In this document: positions 32,981-42,112 of the stretch, one piece after another
Layout of the letters: each line of letters opens with the position of its first letter
Numbering within the stretch: position 1 is the first letter of the stretch
Notes under the pieces: generated by a model
Told to the model about the DNA's origin: nothing
The model's database searches: none
The model's input: the letters and a program-made list of their open reading frames with translations, nothing else
Made by a program: the position numbers and the translations under genes
Source: Embleya hyalina
GTDB taxonomy: Bacteria > Actinomycetota > Actinomycetes > Streptomycetales > Streptomycetaceae
Assembly (NCBI RefSeq): GCF_003967355.1
Contig: NZ_BIFH01000030.1
Coordinates: 87,716-151,715, forward strand
Reading direction: 5' to 3'
DNA length: 64,000 bases

Positions 32981-33670
32981 CTATGCGGATGGATCGAGCG
33001 CGGCCGCGGTCCGGGCGGAGACCGGGGCCAGGTAGAGCGCGACGGCGGTGTCGGTCAAACCCGCCAGGAAGAGCTCCCGATCGGTCGGGGTGTGCCGGCC
33101 GGGGTGGTGCAGCGCCATCTCGCGGTCCGCGAGGGCGTGGGTGAGGTAGGACGACATCAGCAGCCAGCGGTCGTCGCGCAGGTGCGCGGGCAACTCGGCG
33201 AGCAGGCCGAGCATGCGCTCGCGCACGGTGTGGATGCCGCGCGTCCACTCCTCGCGGGCGAGATCGCGGATGGCGGTGCCCTCCAGGAAGGCCGCGTGCA
33301 CACAAAAGCGCAGATACCAACTGGGCTCGCCGACCTCGCCGAGGGTGTCGGCGAGCGGGTACAGGAACGCCTCGACCAGACCCCGGACGTCGTATCCGCG
33401 TCCGGCGGCGTCGAGTTCGTCCAGCATCGCCAGGCGCCGCGCGTTCACCGGCTCCATCCGATGCCGGAAGACCGCGTCCACCAGGGCCTCCTTGGACCCG
33501 AAGTGGTAGCGCGCGGCAGCGGTGTTGCGCTGTCCGGCCTGGGCGCCGATCTCGCGTAGCGAGACCCCGTTGATGCCGCGTTCGGCGAACAGCCGCTCCG
33601 CCGCCTCGATCATCAGAAGGCGTGCGCCGGCGCCGCGGTCCGACGCCGAAGCGCCGTGCGTCCCTGTCAT
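32981..33670 (-). CDS. TetR-family regulator
   Basis: 229 residues. HTH at residues 18-60: MIEAAERLFAERGINGVSLREIGAQAGQRNTAAARYHFGSK. The rest is an all-helical ligand domain with WYLRFCVHAAFLEGTAIRDLAREEW. It probably regulates the co-directional TauD gene and itself. Its promoter appears to be leaderless, with the -10 box six bases before the ATG. Confidence 0.85.
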   Translation of the reverse strand: MTGTHGASASDRGAGARLLMIEAAERLFAERGINGVSLREIGAQAGQRNTAAARYHFGSKEALVDAVFRHRMEPVNARRLAMLDELDAAGRGYDVRGLVEAFLYPLADTLGEVGEPSWYLRFCVHAAFLEGTAIRDLAREEWTRGIHTVRERMLGLLAELPAHLRDDRWLLMSSYLTHALADREMALHHPGRHTPTDRELFLAGLTDTAVALYLAPVSARTAAALDPSA

Positions 33671-33676
33671 GGCCGC

Positions 33677-33705
33677 ACGTTAAACCGCGTGGGTTGATAA
33701 CTCAA
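33677..33705 (-). promoter_or_regulatory. Leaderless promoter of the TetR gene with repeat operator
   Basis: On the minus strand TTGAGT and TAACGT are 17 bases apart and the ATG starts six bases after TAACGT, so the transcript should begin at the start codon. Overlapping this are two direct copies of AACCCAC (complements of 33689-33695 and 33706-33712, 17 bases apart) and an outer TTAACC/GGTTTAA pair, a likely autoregulatory operator. Confidence 0.6.
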
Positions 33706-33759
33706 GTGGGTTAATCGAACCCGCGCATCGGACCGCCCGTCGGATCCGCCTGTCGAACC

Positions 33760-33787
33760 GCGCCCGCCGCACCCCGGCGGCGGGCGC
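33760..33787 (-). terminator. Hairpin terminator
   Basis: An 11-bp perfect GC stem (33760-33770 with 33777-33787) around a 6-base loop, immediately after the stop codon at 33788 of the hypothetical gene. Confidence 0.75.
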
Positions 33788-34219
33788 TCAGGAGTGCATC
33801 AGGCAGTACAACTGGTGCCCCGCGTGGTGCAGATCGCGGGCGAACTTGGTCCAGTCGTGCAACATCCGATACAGCAGATACGCGTCGCGCGGCACCCGAC
33901 GATCCGGGAACGTCGACCAGATGAAGGCCGCCGCGCCCAACTCCTCCTCGGTCGCGTTGCGCAGCACGTCCATCAGCATCGGCGGCAACTGCATCACCGC
34001 GTGCGCGGGATGCAGCACGACCAGCTCGAGCGGTGGCGTCGCGTCGGGCGGGGTGTCCCCGAGCAGCGACAACACCATCGCGCTGACCGTCTCCGGCTTC
34101 ACGATCGACACGTAGGAATTGGTGGGGCGTTCGACCGTGTCGGTCGGATCGATCAGCGGTGGCACCCGCGCGGCGGTCGCGCGATCGGGTGCGCCGAAGT
34201 ACTCATATGTCACGCCCAC
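33788..34219 (-). CDS. Hypothetical protein
   Basis: 143 residues, soluble, rich in Met/Leu/His near the C-terminus (LYRMLHDWTKFARDLHHAGHQLYCLMHS). The middle part ELVVLHPAHAVMQLPPMLMDVL is hydrophobic but too short and polar-flanked for a membrane helix. The GTG at 34217-34219 is preferred because GGGAGGTG precedes it. A longer frame to 34255 includes that ribosome site in coding sequence. I recognise no family. It is followed at once by a hairpin terminator. Confidence 0.55.
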   Translation of the reverse strand: MGVTYEYFGAPDRATAARVPPLIDPTDTVERPTNSYVSIVKPETVSAMVLSLLGDTPPDATPPLELVVLHPAHAVMQLPPMLMDVLRNATEEELGAAAFIWSTFPDRRVPRDAYLLYRMLHDWTKFARDLHHAGHQLYCLMHS

Positions 34220-34439
34220 GTGTGCACCTCCCGACCATGGTCGGTTCCGTGACACGTGCGCACACCCGTGGCGCCCGACGCCATCGCTCCCTGCTCGCTT
34301 GTCTCGGTCTGCTCGCTTGTTTCGATCCGAGGGGGATCGGGGGGACTCGTTGAAGATCGTCGCAGGTCGCGCGGGCTTCCCATACCGCGGTTGGGTAACA
34401 GGTGTGCACCACTCGGAACCGGTGCCGAGCCGGCATGCG

Positions 34440-35537
34440 TCAGGACTCCCGGCCAGGCGGCCCGCCCGCGAAGATCCGCGCGAGCGACATGTCGTTCAAC
34501 GCCTTGACGAATACCCCTGTTCGCACCGAACCCGCCGAACGCGCGGTGATCTTCACCACGTTCGTCCCGACCACCTCGGCCCGGACGTCGGTGAGCATCG
34601 CGTTCCACGGCACGCCCTGCGCGGTCGGCTCGCCGCCGGTGAACACCCCGCGCAGCCGATCGGCCTCGGCCCGGGCGGCCTGTTCCGACTCGCGGGCCAC
34701 GCACAGCACGTTCGTCCCGGGCTCGCCGGACCTGCCCGTCACGCCCACCGCGATCCGGGGCCCGCTCGGCTGCTCGCCACCGCCGGCGCGGTCGGTGAGC
34801 ACCGCGGCCAGCGGCCGGTCCAGGCAGTCGGCCAGGGCGCGGGCGGTCGGGTCGGCGCCGAGTCGGGTACCGCCCCGGGAGAGGTCGGCGCCGAGCAGGG
34901 TCGAGCCGTAGCCGATCTGCCGGTCGGCGACCCGCACCGCGTTGAAGTGGTCGACCACCGACGGCAGTTTCCGCGCCAGCGCGTCGTCGAAGGACAACTC
35001 GTTGTCGGCGCGCAGGCGGTACACGCTCGCCGCGGTCGGGTCCGGCTTGCCGCCCAACTCCTTCAACTTGCCGATCACCGCGCCCTTGTCGAAGCCGCCG
35101 GCGATCACCCCGCCCTGCTGCGGCGGCCGGCCCGCCGACCACGCCTCGTTCGTCTTCGCCGGATCGAAGCCGAGCGCCGGCGCCACCTGGGGCCCCATCG
35201 CGGCCAGATCGGGATAGCCGGTGCCGAGCAGCGCGCCGTACGGTCCGGTCCCGGCGGTGCCGCCGTTGGCCTTGGCGATCGCGGCGGTGTCGCCGTATTC
35301 GAACCAGCCCCGGGTCGACGCGTCGTCGCGCACCCCGTCCAGCGCACCGCGCAGGCCCGTGGGCCCGGCGTCGTGGGAGTCGCCGCCGCACGCGGCCGTC
35401 CCGGCCAGCATCAGCAGCGTCGCCAGTGTCGGAACGAGGCCGCCGGCTATCCGCCCGCGTCGCCCGGACCGCCCACTCCGACGTGTTCTCGCCGCCACGC
35501 GCGCACCCCGATCGTCGTGCTGCACCCCACCGGACAT
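34440..35537 (-). CDS. Secreted lipoprotein of unknown function
   Basis: 365 residues. After an Arg-rich N-terminus (RTRRSGRSGRRGR) comes a hydrophobic stretch and a lipobox, LAGTAAC, with the predicted lipid Cys near residue 50. The mature part has no recognised enzyme motif. It contains WFEYGDTAAIAKANGGTAGTGPYG and repeated RADN/ADR segments, and may be a large two-lobed extracytoplasmic domain. Similar proteins are common in Streptomyces. The frame ends at 34440. It is divergent from hemL with 185 bases in between. Confidence 0.7.
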   Translation of the reverse strand: MSGGVQHDDRGARVAARTRRSGRSGRRGRIAGGLVPTLATLLMLAGTAACGGDSHDAGPTGLRGALDGVRDDASTRGWFEYGDTAAIAKANGGTAGTGPYGALLGTGYPDLAAMGPQVAPALGFDPAKTNEAWSAGRPPQQGGVIAGGFDKGAVIGKLKELGGKPDPTAASVYRLRADNELSFDDALARKLPSVVDHFNAVRVADRQIGYGSTLLGADLSRGGTRLGADPTARALADCLDRPLAAVLTDRAGGGEQPSGPRIAVGVTGRSGEPGTNVLCVARESEQAARAEADRLRGVFTGGEPTAQGVPWNAMLTDVRAEVVGTNVVKITARSAGSVRTGVFVKALNDMSLARIFAGGPPGRES

Positions 35538-35722
35538 GCCTCACCCGTGGGCACGAGTCCGGGTGGTCCGATCATACTGCGCCATACCCCCGGTTTCGCT
35601 TCCCGGATCCCCGGGAACCAACGCGAATCCGCGCACACCCGCTCCGGTCGTCGTCGACCCGCCGCGCCCGGCGCCGTGGCGGGGAGCGGAGCGGGTCCGG
35701 ATTTGTTTGAGAGCATGACCGG

Positions 35723-37039
35723 GTGAGCTCTGCCAACGAGAACCCCGCACCCGCCTCCGCCGCCCTGTTCGCACGCGCCCGGGCCGTCACCCCCGGCGGC
35801 GTCAACTCGCCGGTGCGCGCCTTCCGCGCGGTCGGCGGCACACCCCGCTTCATGGTCTCCGGCACCGGCCCGTACCTGACCGACGCGGACGGCCGCGAGT
35901 ACGTGGACCTGGTCTGCTCGTGGGGCCCGATGATCCTGGGCCACGCGCACCCCGCCGTCCAGGAGGCCGTCCGCGAGGCGGTCGCGCGCGGCACGTCCTT
36001 CGGCACCCCCGGCGCCGGCGAGGTCGAACTCGCCGAGGAGATCGTCTCCCGGATCGCCCCGGTCGAGCAGGTCCGCCTGGTCAGCTCAGGCACCGAGGCG
36101 ACCATGTCCGCGATCCGGCTGGCGCGCGGCTTCACCGGCCGGGCCAAGGTGGTGAAGTTCGCCGGGTGTTACCACGGTCACGTCGACGCGCTGCTCGCCG
36201 CGGCGGGCTCCGGCCTGGCCACCTTCGCGCTGCCCGACACGCCCGGGGTCACCGGCGCCTCGGCCGCCGACACGATCGTGCTGCCGTACAACGACCTCGC
36301 CGCAGTCGAGTCGGCCTTCGCCGCGCACGGCGCCGAGATCGCCTGCGTGATCACCGAGGCCGCGCCGGGCAACATGGGCGTGGTCACCCCGCGTCCGGGC
36401 TTCAACGCCGGGATCAAGGCGCTGTGCGAGCGGCACGGCGCGCTGTTCGTCTCCGACGAGGTGATGACCGGCTTCCGGGTGTCCAAGGCGGGCTGGTTCG
36501 GCCTGGAGGGTGTCGTCCCGGACCTGATCACCTTCGGCAAGGTGATGGGCGGCGGCTTCCCGGCGGCGGCCTTCGGCGGGCGCTCCGACGTGATGTCCCA
36601 GCTGGCCCCGCTGGGCCCGGTGTACCAGGCCGGCACGCTGTCGGGGAACCCGGTGGCCACCGCCGCCGGCGTGACCACGCTGCGGCACTGCACCGACGCG
36701 GTGTACAAGCACCTGGACCGGGTCTCGCTCGCGCTGCGCACGGAGGTGTCGGCGGCGCTGGCCAAGGAGGGTGTCGCGCACACGGTGTCCACCGCCGGGA
36801 ACATGTTCTCGATCTTCTTCACCGACGCACCCGTGCACGACTACGACCTGGCGCGCGCCCAGGAGTCGTTCCGCTTCGGCCCGTTCTTCCACGCGATGCT
36901 GGACGCGGGCGTGTATCTGCCGCCGAGCGCCTTCGAGGCGTGGTTCCTCTCGGCCGCCCACGACGACGCGGCCGTGAACCGTATCCTCGACGCGCTGCCG
37001 GCCGCAGCCCGCGCCGCAGCGAGTGCCCAGGAGAACTGA
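35723..37039 (+). CDS. hemL: Glutamate-1-semialdehyde 2,1-aminomutase
   Basis: PLP enzyme making 5-aminolevulinate from glutamate-1-semialdehyde, the C5 route to haem. 438 residues with the family landmarks [58 protein letters not shown] (PLP Asp) and TFGKVMGGG with Lys273 as the PLP anchor. GTG start at 35723. The histidine phosphatase ATG is two bases after its stop, and cytochrome c assembly genes follow on the same strand, which ties haem supply to haem use. Confidence 0.97.
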   Translation: MSSANENPAPASAALFARARAVTPGGVNSPVRAFRAVGGTPRFMVSGTGPYLTDADGREYVDLVCSWGPMILGHAHPAVQEAVREAVARGTSFGTPGAGEVELAEEIVSRIAPVEQVRLVSSGTEATMSAIRLARGFTGRAKVVKFAGCYHGHVDALLAAAGSGLATFALPDTPGVTGASAADTIVLPYNDLAAVESAFAAHGAEIACVITEAAPGNMGVVTPRPGFNAGIKALCERHGALFVSDEVMTGFRVSKAGWFGLEGVVPDLITFGKVMGGGFPAAAFGGRSDVMSQLAPLGPVYQAGTLSGNPVATAAGVTTLRHCTDAVYKHLDRVSLALRTEVSAALAKEGVAHTVSTAGNMFSIFFTDAPVHDYDLARAQESFRFGPFFHAMLDAGVYLPPSAFEAWFLSAAHDDAAVNRILDALPAAARAAASAQEN

Positions 37040-37041
37040 CG

Positions 37042-37722
37042 ATGGCTCAGAAGCCGCAGACCAACCGCGACGTGACGATCGTCCACCTCATGCGCCACGG
37101 CGAGGTGCACAATCCGCACGGCATCCTGTACGGCCGCCTGCCCGACTACCACCTGTCGGAGCTGGGCCTGAAGATGGCCGAGCGGGTGGCCGACCACCTC
37201 GCCGGGCGGGACATCACCCACGTCGTGTCCTCGCCGCTGGAGCGTGCCCAGGAGACCGCCGCGCCGATCGCCGGCCGGCACTCCCTGGAGATCGCCACCG
37301 ACGATCGCCTGATCGAGGCGGAGAACATCTTCCAGGGCAAGACCTTCGGGGTCGGCGACGGTTCGCTGCGCAACCCGGGGCACTGGAAGCACCTCACCAA
37401 CCCGTTCAAGCCCTCGTGGGGCGAGCCGTACATCGAGCAGGTGGTCCGGATGATGGGCGCGCTCGGCGCGGCCCGGGACGCCGCGCGCGGGCACGAGGCG
37501 GTGTGCGTGAGCCACCAGTTGCCGATCTGGGTGACCCGCTCGTTCGTCGAGCGGCGGCGCCTGTGGCACGACCCGCGCAACCGGCAGTGCTCGCTCGCCT
37601 CGCTCACCACGTTCACCTACGAGGGCGACAAGATCGTCTCCGTCGGCTACAGCGAGCCGGCTCGGGACCTGCTGCCGGCCAAGCTCGCGGGCAAGAAGCA
37701 AAACAAGAGCTTCGGGGCATAG
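37042..37722 (+). CDS. Histidine phosphatase-family protein
   Basis: 226 residues of the phosphoglycerate mutase-like superfamily. The catalytic motif is VHLMRHGEVHNP (RHG with nucleophile His), followed by VVSSPLERAQETA and, near the end, AVCVSHQLPIWV (second His). The substrate cannot be read from sequence; adenosylcobalamin/alpha-ribazole-type phosphatases and broad phosphomonoesterases are both possible. It is tightly coupled to hemL (2-base gap), and this pairing is conserved in Streptomyces. Confidence 0.85.
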   Translation: MAQKPQTNRDVTIVHLMRHGEVHNPHGILYGRLPDYHLSELGLKMAERVADHLAGRDITHVVSSPLERAQETAAPIAGRHSLEIATDDRLIEAENIFQGKTFGVGDGSLRNPGHWKHLTNPFKPSWGEPYIEQVVRMMGALGAARDAARGHEAVCVSHQLPIWVTRSFVERRRLWHDPRNRQCSLASLTTFTYEGDKIVSVGYSEPARDLLPAKLAGKKQNKSFGA

Positions 37723-37822
37723 CCCCCTATTTATTTGGGACGAATCGGGATGATTTAAAGCGGTGTCGGCGGCACGACGGACCCCGAGTGGAGCGGTCGT
37801 GAGGGCATGCGAAACTTTTCAC

Positions 37823-38425
37823 ATGCTCACACGCCGCCTCCCTCGTCGTGCCGCACTGCTCACCGCGGCGGCCCTGCTCGCCCTCACCGGTTGCGGCGGG
37901 ATGAGCGCCGGCGGCAAGAGCAGCGGCGGCGACGGCAAGGGCTATGTCGACAACGACAGCAGCGGCATCGCGCGGGCGAAGCAGGCCGACCGCAAGTCGG
38001 CCCCGAAGGTCGCCGGCAAGACGCTGGAGGGCAAGGACGTCAGCCTCGCCGAGTTCAAGGGCAAGGTCGTGGTCCTGAACGTGTGGGGTTCGTGGTGCCC
38101 GCCGTGTCGGGCCGAGGCCGCCGACTTCCAGCAGGCGCACACCGAGAACGCCGACAAGGGTGTGCAGTTCCTCGGCATCAACACCCGCGACGCCACCCAG
38201 GACAACGCGCTCGCGTTCACCGCGAGCAAGGGCATCACCTACCCGAGCCTGTGGGATCCGGACGCGCGCGAAATCCTGAAGTTCACCGGGAGCCTGAACC
38301 CGAACGCCATCCCCAGCACGCTGATCATCGACCGTGAGGGTCGGATCGCCGCCCGCGTGCTGCGTGCGGTGACCATCGACGAACTGCGCTCGATGATCGA
38401 TCCCGTGCTGAACGAGAAGGCCTGA
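37823..38425 (+). CDS. TlpA/ResA-like thioredoxin lipoprotein
   Basis: 200 residues. Signal peptide with lipobox LALTGC (lipid Cys near residue 23), then a thioredoxin domain with VVLNVWGSWCPPCRAEAADF; the redox CPPC is at residues 92-95, and the cis-Pro is in NAIPSTLIIDREG. Probably reduces the apocytochrome c haem-binding cysteines outside the membrane, receiving electrons from CcdA (38431). ATG at 37823; a longer frame from 37763 has no ribosome site. Five bases separate it from ccdA. Confidence 0.88.
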   Translation: MLTRRLPRRAALLTAAALLALTGCGGMSAGGKSSGGDGKGYVDNDSSGIARAKQADRKSAPKVAGKTLEGKDVSLAEFKGKVVVLNVWGSWCPPCRAEAADFQQAHTENADKGVQFLGINTRDATQDNALAFTASKGITYPSLWDPDAREILKFTGSLNPNAIPSTLIIDREGRIAARVLRAVTIDELRSMIDPVLNEKA

Positions 38426-38430
38426 TCGAG

Positions 38431-39186
38431 GTGCTGGTCGCAGCCGAGGGGATCAACAACACGGTCTATACGGGGTCGCTCGTCGCGGCCCTGCCGATCG
38501 CCCTGCTCGCGGGGTTGATCTCGTTCTTCTCGCCGTGTGTGCTCCCGCTGGTGCCCGGCTACCTCAGCTACGTCACCGGCATCTCCGGCGCCGATCTGAA
38601 GGACGCCCGGCGCGGTCGGCTCTTCCTCGGCGCGCTGCTGTTCGTCCTCGGCTTCACCGCCGTCTTCGTCTCCACCGGCGCCGCCTTCGGCTACTTCGGC
38701 CAGACCCTGGCCGAACACCAGGCGACGCTCACCAAGATCTTCGGCGCGGTCACCATCGTGCTCGGCCTGTCCTTCATGGGCGTACTGCCCGGGCTCCAGC
38801 GCGAATTCCGCGTGCACCAGCGGCCGGCCGTCGGGCTGGTCGGGGCACCGCTCCTGGGCATCGTGTTCGGCCTGGGCTGGACGCCGTGCATCGGTCCGAC
38901 CCTGTCGGCCGTACTCACCCTGTCCACGAGTGAGGCGAGTGCCAATCGGGGAGCGCTGCTCACGGTCGCGTACTGCATCGGCCTCGGCGTTCCGTTCCTG
39001 CTCACCGCGGTCGCGTTCCGTAAGGCACTCGGGGCGTTCGGGTGGGTCAAGAAGCACTACGTCTGGGTGATGCGCCTGGGCGGCGGCATGCTCGTGCTGC
39101 TCGGTGTGCTCATGCTCAGCGGGGCGTGGGACCACATGATGCGCGAGATGCAGTCGTGGGCCCGGCAATACACGATCGGATTCTGA
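38431..39186 (+). CDS. ccdA: Cytochrome c biogenesis protein CcdA
   Basis: 251 residues, six predicted membrane helices. The two redox-active Cys regions are present: FFSPCVLPLVPGYLSYV (first pair half) and GLGWTPCIGPTLSAVL (second). CcdA carries electrons from cytoplasmic thioredoxin to TlpA/ResA-type proteins outside. GTG start at 38431. Its TGA overlaps the resB ATG by one base (TGATG). Confidence 0.94.
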   Translation: MLVAAEGINNTVYTGSLVAALPIALLAGLISFFSPCVLPLVPGYLSYVTGISGADLKDARRGRLFLGALLFVLGFTAVFVSTGAAFGYFGQTLAEHQATLTKIFGAVTIVLGLSFMGVLPGLQREFRVHQRPAVGLVGAPLLGIVFGLGWTPCIGPTLSAVLTLSTSEASANRGALLTVAYCIGLGVPFLLTAVAFRKALGAFGWVKKHYVWVMRLGGGMLVLLGVLMLSGAWDHMMREMQSWARQYTIGF

Positions 39187-40910
39187 TGAGCATCGAGACC
39201 CACCCCGACGACGTCGCACGGCCCGGACCCGGAGCCGGCGACGATCCCGAGCGGGTCGCGGCGACCGAGGCGCGAGCCGGCGCCGGGATGTCCACGGCGC
39301 CCGCGCAGGACGACGGCGACGAGGAGATCCGCCAACCGCAGTTGGGCGTGGTCGGCTGGCTGCGCTGGCTCTGGCGGCAGCTGACCTCGATGCGCGTCGC
39401 GCTGATCCTGCTGTTCCTGCTGTCGATCGCGGCGACGCCGCCGACGCTGATCCCCCAGCGGCCGGTCAGCCCGATCAAGGTCGGCCAGTATTTCCGCGAC
39501 CACCCCACCCGCGCGAAGATCATGGACAAGTTCCAGCTCTTCGACGTGTTCTCGTCGTGGTGGTTCGCCTCGATCTACATCCTGCTGTTCGTCTCGCTCC
39601 TGGGCTGCATCGTGCCGCGCTGCTGGGCGCACGCGAAGACGCTGCGGGCCAAGCCCCCGGAGGCGCCGCGCAACCTCGCCCGGCTGCCCGCGTACGCCCG
39701 GTGGGAGACCTCGGCGGACCCCGACGCGGTGCTGGCCGCGGCGCGCGCCACGCTGAAGAAGCGGCGCTTTCGGCTCAACCCGGGCAGCGACACGATCGCG
39801 GCGGAGAAGGGCTACGCGCGCGAGACCGGCAACCTGCTCTTCCACATCGCGCTGTTCGGCATCCTGGTCGCGTTCGCCCTGGGCAGCCTGTACAGCGTCA
39901 AGGGCGGCAAGATCGTGGTCGAGGGCGGCAGCTTCGCCAACGTACTCACCCAGTACGACGACCGCCAGTTCGGCGCGCTGGTCGACGAGGACAACCTGGA
40001 GCCGTTCGGATTCCGGCTGAAATCGGTCGACCAGACCTTCCAGCCGACCGGCGCCAAGCGCGGCGAACCGCGCTCGTTCACCGCGCACATCGAGTCCTGG
40101 TACGGACACGAGGGCAAGGACAAGTCGGGCACGATCCGGGTCAACCACCCGCTCGAGGTGGGCGACACCAAGGTCTTCATGATCGCCACGGGCTATGCGC
40201 CCGAGGTGACCGTGCGCGACGCCAAGGGCAAGATCGCCTACAAGGGTCCGACCGTGTTCCTGCCGCAGGACGGCAATCGCACCTCGACCGGCGTGATCAA
40301 GGTCCCGGACGTCAGCGCCGGCCTCAAGCAGCTCGGCTTCGACGCGCAGTTCCTGCCCAGCGCGCCGGTGGACCAGGACGGCAGGATGCTCGTGGACCCC
40401 AGGCGCGGTCCGATCTCGGTCTTCCCCTCGCTGCTCAACCCCCGGTTGCTGATCAGCGGCTACGAGGGCGACCTGGGCATGGACTCGGGCGTGCCGCAGA
40501 ACATCTACGCGCTCAAGGCGAACAAGATGTCGAAGTTCATGAACGGCGCCGACGTGTGGCGTGCGGAACTCAAGGTCGGCGAGACCAGGGATCTGCCCAA
40601 CGGCGCCGGCACGATCACCTTCGACGGCGTCAAGACCTGGGCCAACTTCCAGGTCGCGAGCGAGCCCGGCAAGGGGCTCGCGCTGATCAGCACGATCGCC
40701 GCGATCGTGGGTCTCGTATTGTCACTGTTCGTTCGCCGCCGCCGGATGTGGGTGCGCGCGGCAGAGGGCCCCGACGGCCACACGGTCGTCGAGGTCGGCG
40801 GGCTCGCCCGCACCGAGGGTGGGGGCCTCGGCGATGAGGTACAGGAGTTCGTGGACGCGTTGCGCGAGGCCGCGCCGGCGAACTCTCCCGGCATCAAGGT
40901 CAAGGAGTGA
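39186..40910 (+). CDS. resB: Cytochrome c biogenesis protein ResB (Ccs1)
   Basis: 574 residues of the system II haem transporter/synthase. A disordered 60-residue N-terminus precedes three N-terminal membrane helices (MRVALILLFLLSIAATPPTL, WWFASIYILLFVSLLGCIV, LLFHIALFGILVAFALGSLY). A large extracytoplasmic domain follows, with FGFRLKSVDQTF and NHPLEVGDTKVFMIATGYAP. A final helix (LALISTIAAIVGLVLSLFV) and a cytoplasmic tail end the protein. Overlaps ccdA by one base at the start and resC by four at the end. Confidence 0.94.
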   Translation: MSIETHPDDVARPGPGAGDDPERVAATEARAGAGMSTAPAQDDGDEEIRQPQLGVVGWLRWLWRQLTSMRVALILLFLLSIAATPPTLIPQRPVSPIKVGQYFRDHPTRAKIMDKFQLFDVFSSWWFASIYILLFVSLLGCIVPRCWAHAKTLRAKPPEAPRNLARLPAYARWETSADPDAVLAAARATLKKRRFRLNPGSDTIAAEKGYARETGNLLFHIALFGILVAFALGSLYSVKGGKIVVEGGSFANVLTQYDDRQFGALVDEDNLEPFGFRLKSVDQTFQPTGAKRGEPRSFTAHIESWYGHEGKDKSGTIRVNHPLEVGDTKVFMIATGYAPEVTVRDAKGKIAYKGPTVFLPQDGNRTSTGVIKVPDVSAGLKQLGFDAQFLPSAPVDQDGRMLVDPRRGPISVFPSLLNPRLLISGYEGDLGMDSGVPQNIYALKANKMSKFMNGADVWRAELKVGETRDLPNGAGTITFDGVKTWANFQVASEPGKGLALISTIAAIVGLVLSLFVRRRRMWVRAAEGPDGHTVVEVGGLARTEGGGLGDEVQEFVDALREAAPANSPGIKVKE

Positions 40911-41974
40911 GCGTGGGCGTCAACGAGAACCTCGCCCAATTCAGCAATGTGCTGATGTATTCGGCGATCGCCGTCTACCTGATGGCGTTCTTCGCCTATT
41001 GCATGGAATGGGCCTTCGGCAGCAGCGGGACGGTGGCCAAACGCTCCGCAGACCTGACCGTCGAGGTCCTGGAACCGGCCGCCGCCGCGGCTACGGGCGG
41101 CGGGGTCGCGCTGGCCGAGCGGCCGGTGGTCGTGCTGCGCGACGGCACGGAAGCCGGCGCCGGCGACGCGGACGAGGGCAACGTGGCGGGCGGCAGCGAA
41201 CGTGCCGACCGCATCGGCCGGGTCGCGGTCTCGCTGACCGTACTGGCCTTCCTGCTGCACGCGGGGTCCGTGCTGACGCGCGGCATCTCGGTGGAGCGGG
41301 CGCCGTGGGGCAACATGTACGAGTTCTCCACGTCGGTCGCGCTGATGGTGGTCGCCGCCTTCCTGGCGCTGCTGTGGAAGTACCCGGTGCGCTGGCTGGG
41401 CCTGTTCGTCACGCTGCCGGTGCTCACCACGCTCGGCGTGGCGGTGACGGTGCTCTACACCGACTCCGAGCAGCTGGTCCCGGCGCTCGACTCGTACTGG
41501 CTGTGGATCCACGTCGCGTCCGCGATCGTGTCGTTCGGCGCCTTCCACATCGGCGCGCTCGCCTCGATCCTGTTCCTGTTCAAGCAGCGCTACGAGCGCC
41601 GGCAGGCCGACCCGACCGACACCAAGCGGGGTCGCTTCGACGACCAACTGGCCCGCCTGCCCAGCGCGTCGTCGCTGGACAAGACCGCCTACCGGGTCAA
41701 CGCGATCATCTTCCCGCTGTGGACGTTCGCGATCGTGTGCGGCGCGATCTGGGCGGAGAACGCGTGGGGCCGCTACTGGGGCTGGGACCCCAAGGAGGTC
41801 TGGTCCTTCATCACGTGGGTGGCCTACGCGGCCTACCTGCACGCGCGCGCCACGGCCGGCTGGAAGGGCTCGAAGGCGGCGGTGGTCTCGCTGGTGGCCT
41901 TCTCGTGCTTCCTGTTCAACTACTACGGGGTCAACATCTTCGTGAACGGGCTGCACTCGTACGCGGGCGTGTGA
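40907..41974 (+). CDS. resC: Cytochrome c biogenesis protein ResC (CcsA)
   Basis: 355 residues. Multi-helix haem-handling protein with the WWD motif WGRYWGWDPKEVWSFITW near residue 285 and the flanking His needed for haem (e.g. FHIGALASI, and SYAGV end region). With ResB it moves haem out and ligates it to apocytochrome c. The GTG at 40907 overlaps the resB stop (GTGA); a GTG two codons later is possible. It is the last gene of the operon, followed by a 22-bp-stem terminator. Confidence 0.94.
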   Translation: MSVGVNENLAQFSNVLMYSAIAVYLMAFFAYCMEWAFGSSGTVAKRSADLTVEVLEPAAAAATGGGVALAERPVVVLRDGTEAGAGDADEGNVAGGSERADRIGRVAVSLTVLAFLLHAGSVLTRGISVERAPWGNMYEFSTSVALMVVAAFLALLWKYPVRWLGLFVTLPVLTTLGVAVTVLYTDSEQLVPALDSYWLWIHVASAIVSFGAFHIGALASILFLFKQRYERRQADPTDTKRGRFDDQLARLPSASSLDKTAYRVNAIIFPLWTFAIVCGAIWAENAWGRYWGWDPKEVWSFITWVAYAAYLHARATAGWKGSKAAVVSLVAFSCFLFNYYGVNIFVNGLHSYAGV

Positions 41975-41988
41975 TTCGCGCATTCCCT

Positions 41989-42036
41989 GACGGGTCCGCC
42001 CCGTCGCCCCGGTCGGGGCGACGGGGCGGACCCGTC
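41989..42036 (+). terminator. 22-bp perfect-stem terminator of the hemL-resC operon
   Basis: Arms 41989-42010 and 42015-42036 are exact complements around a GGTC loop, 14 bases after the resC stop. This is the strongest hairpin in the window. Confidence 0.92.
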
Positions 42037-42099
42037 TCGGCGTTCGCCGCACCTGTGGAACTGGCCGATTTCATCGGTGTCCGGGTGGTCACACAGCGC

Positions 42100-42112
42100 T
42101 ATGGTGGCGACC
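42100..42112 (+). promoter_or_regulatory. Candidate leaderless -10 box
   Basis: TATGGT at 42100-42105 lies seven bases before the methyltransferase ATG at 42113. There is no Shine-Dalgarno in between. Confidence 0.4.

Noticed and set aside
39557-40837. 426-residue plus-strand frame inside resB
   Set aside because: Wrong-frame shadow of resB, rich in Arg and Gly; resB itself is coherent.
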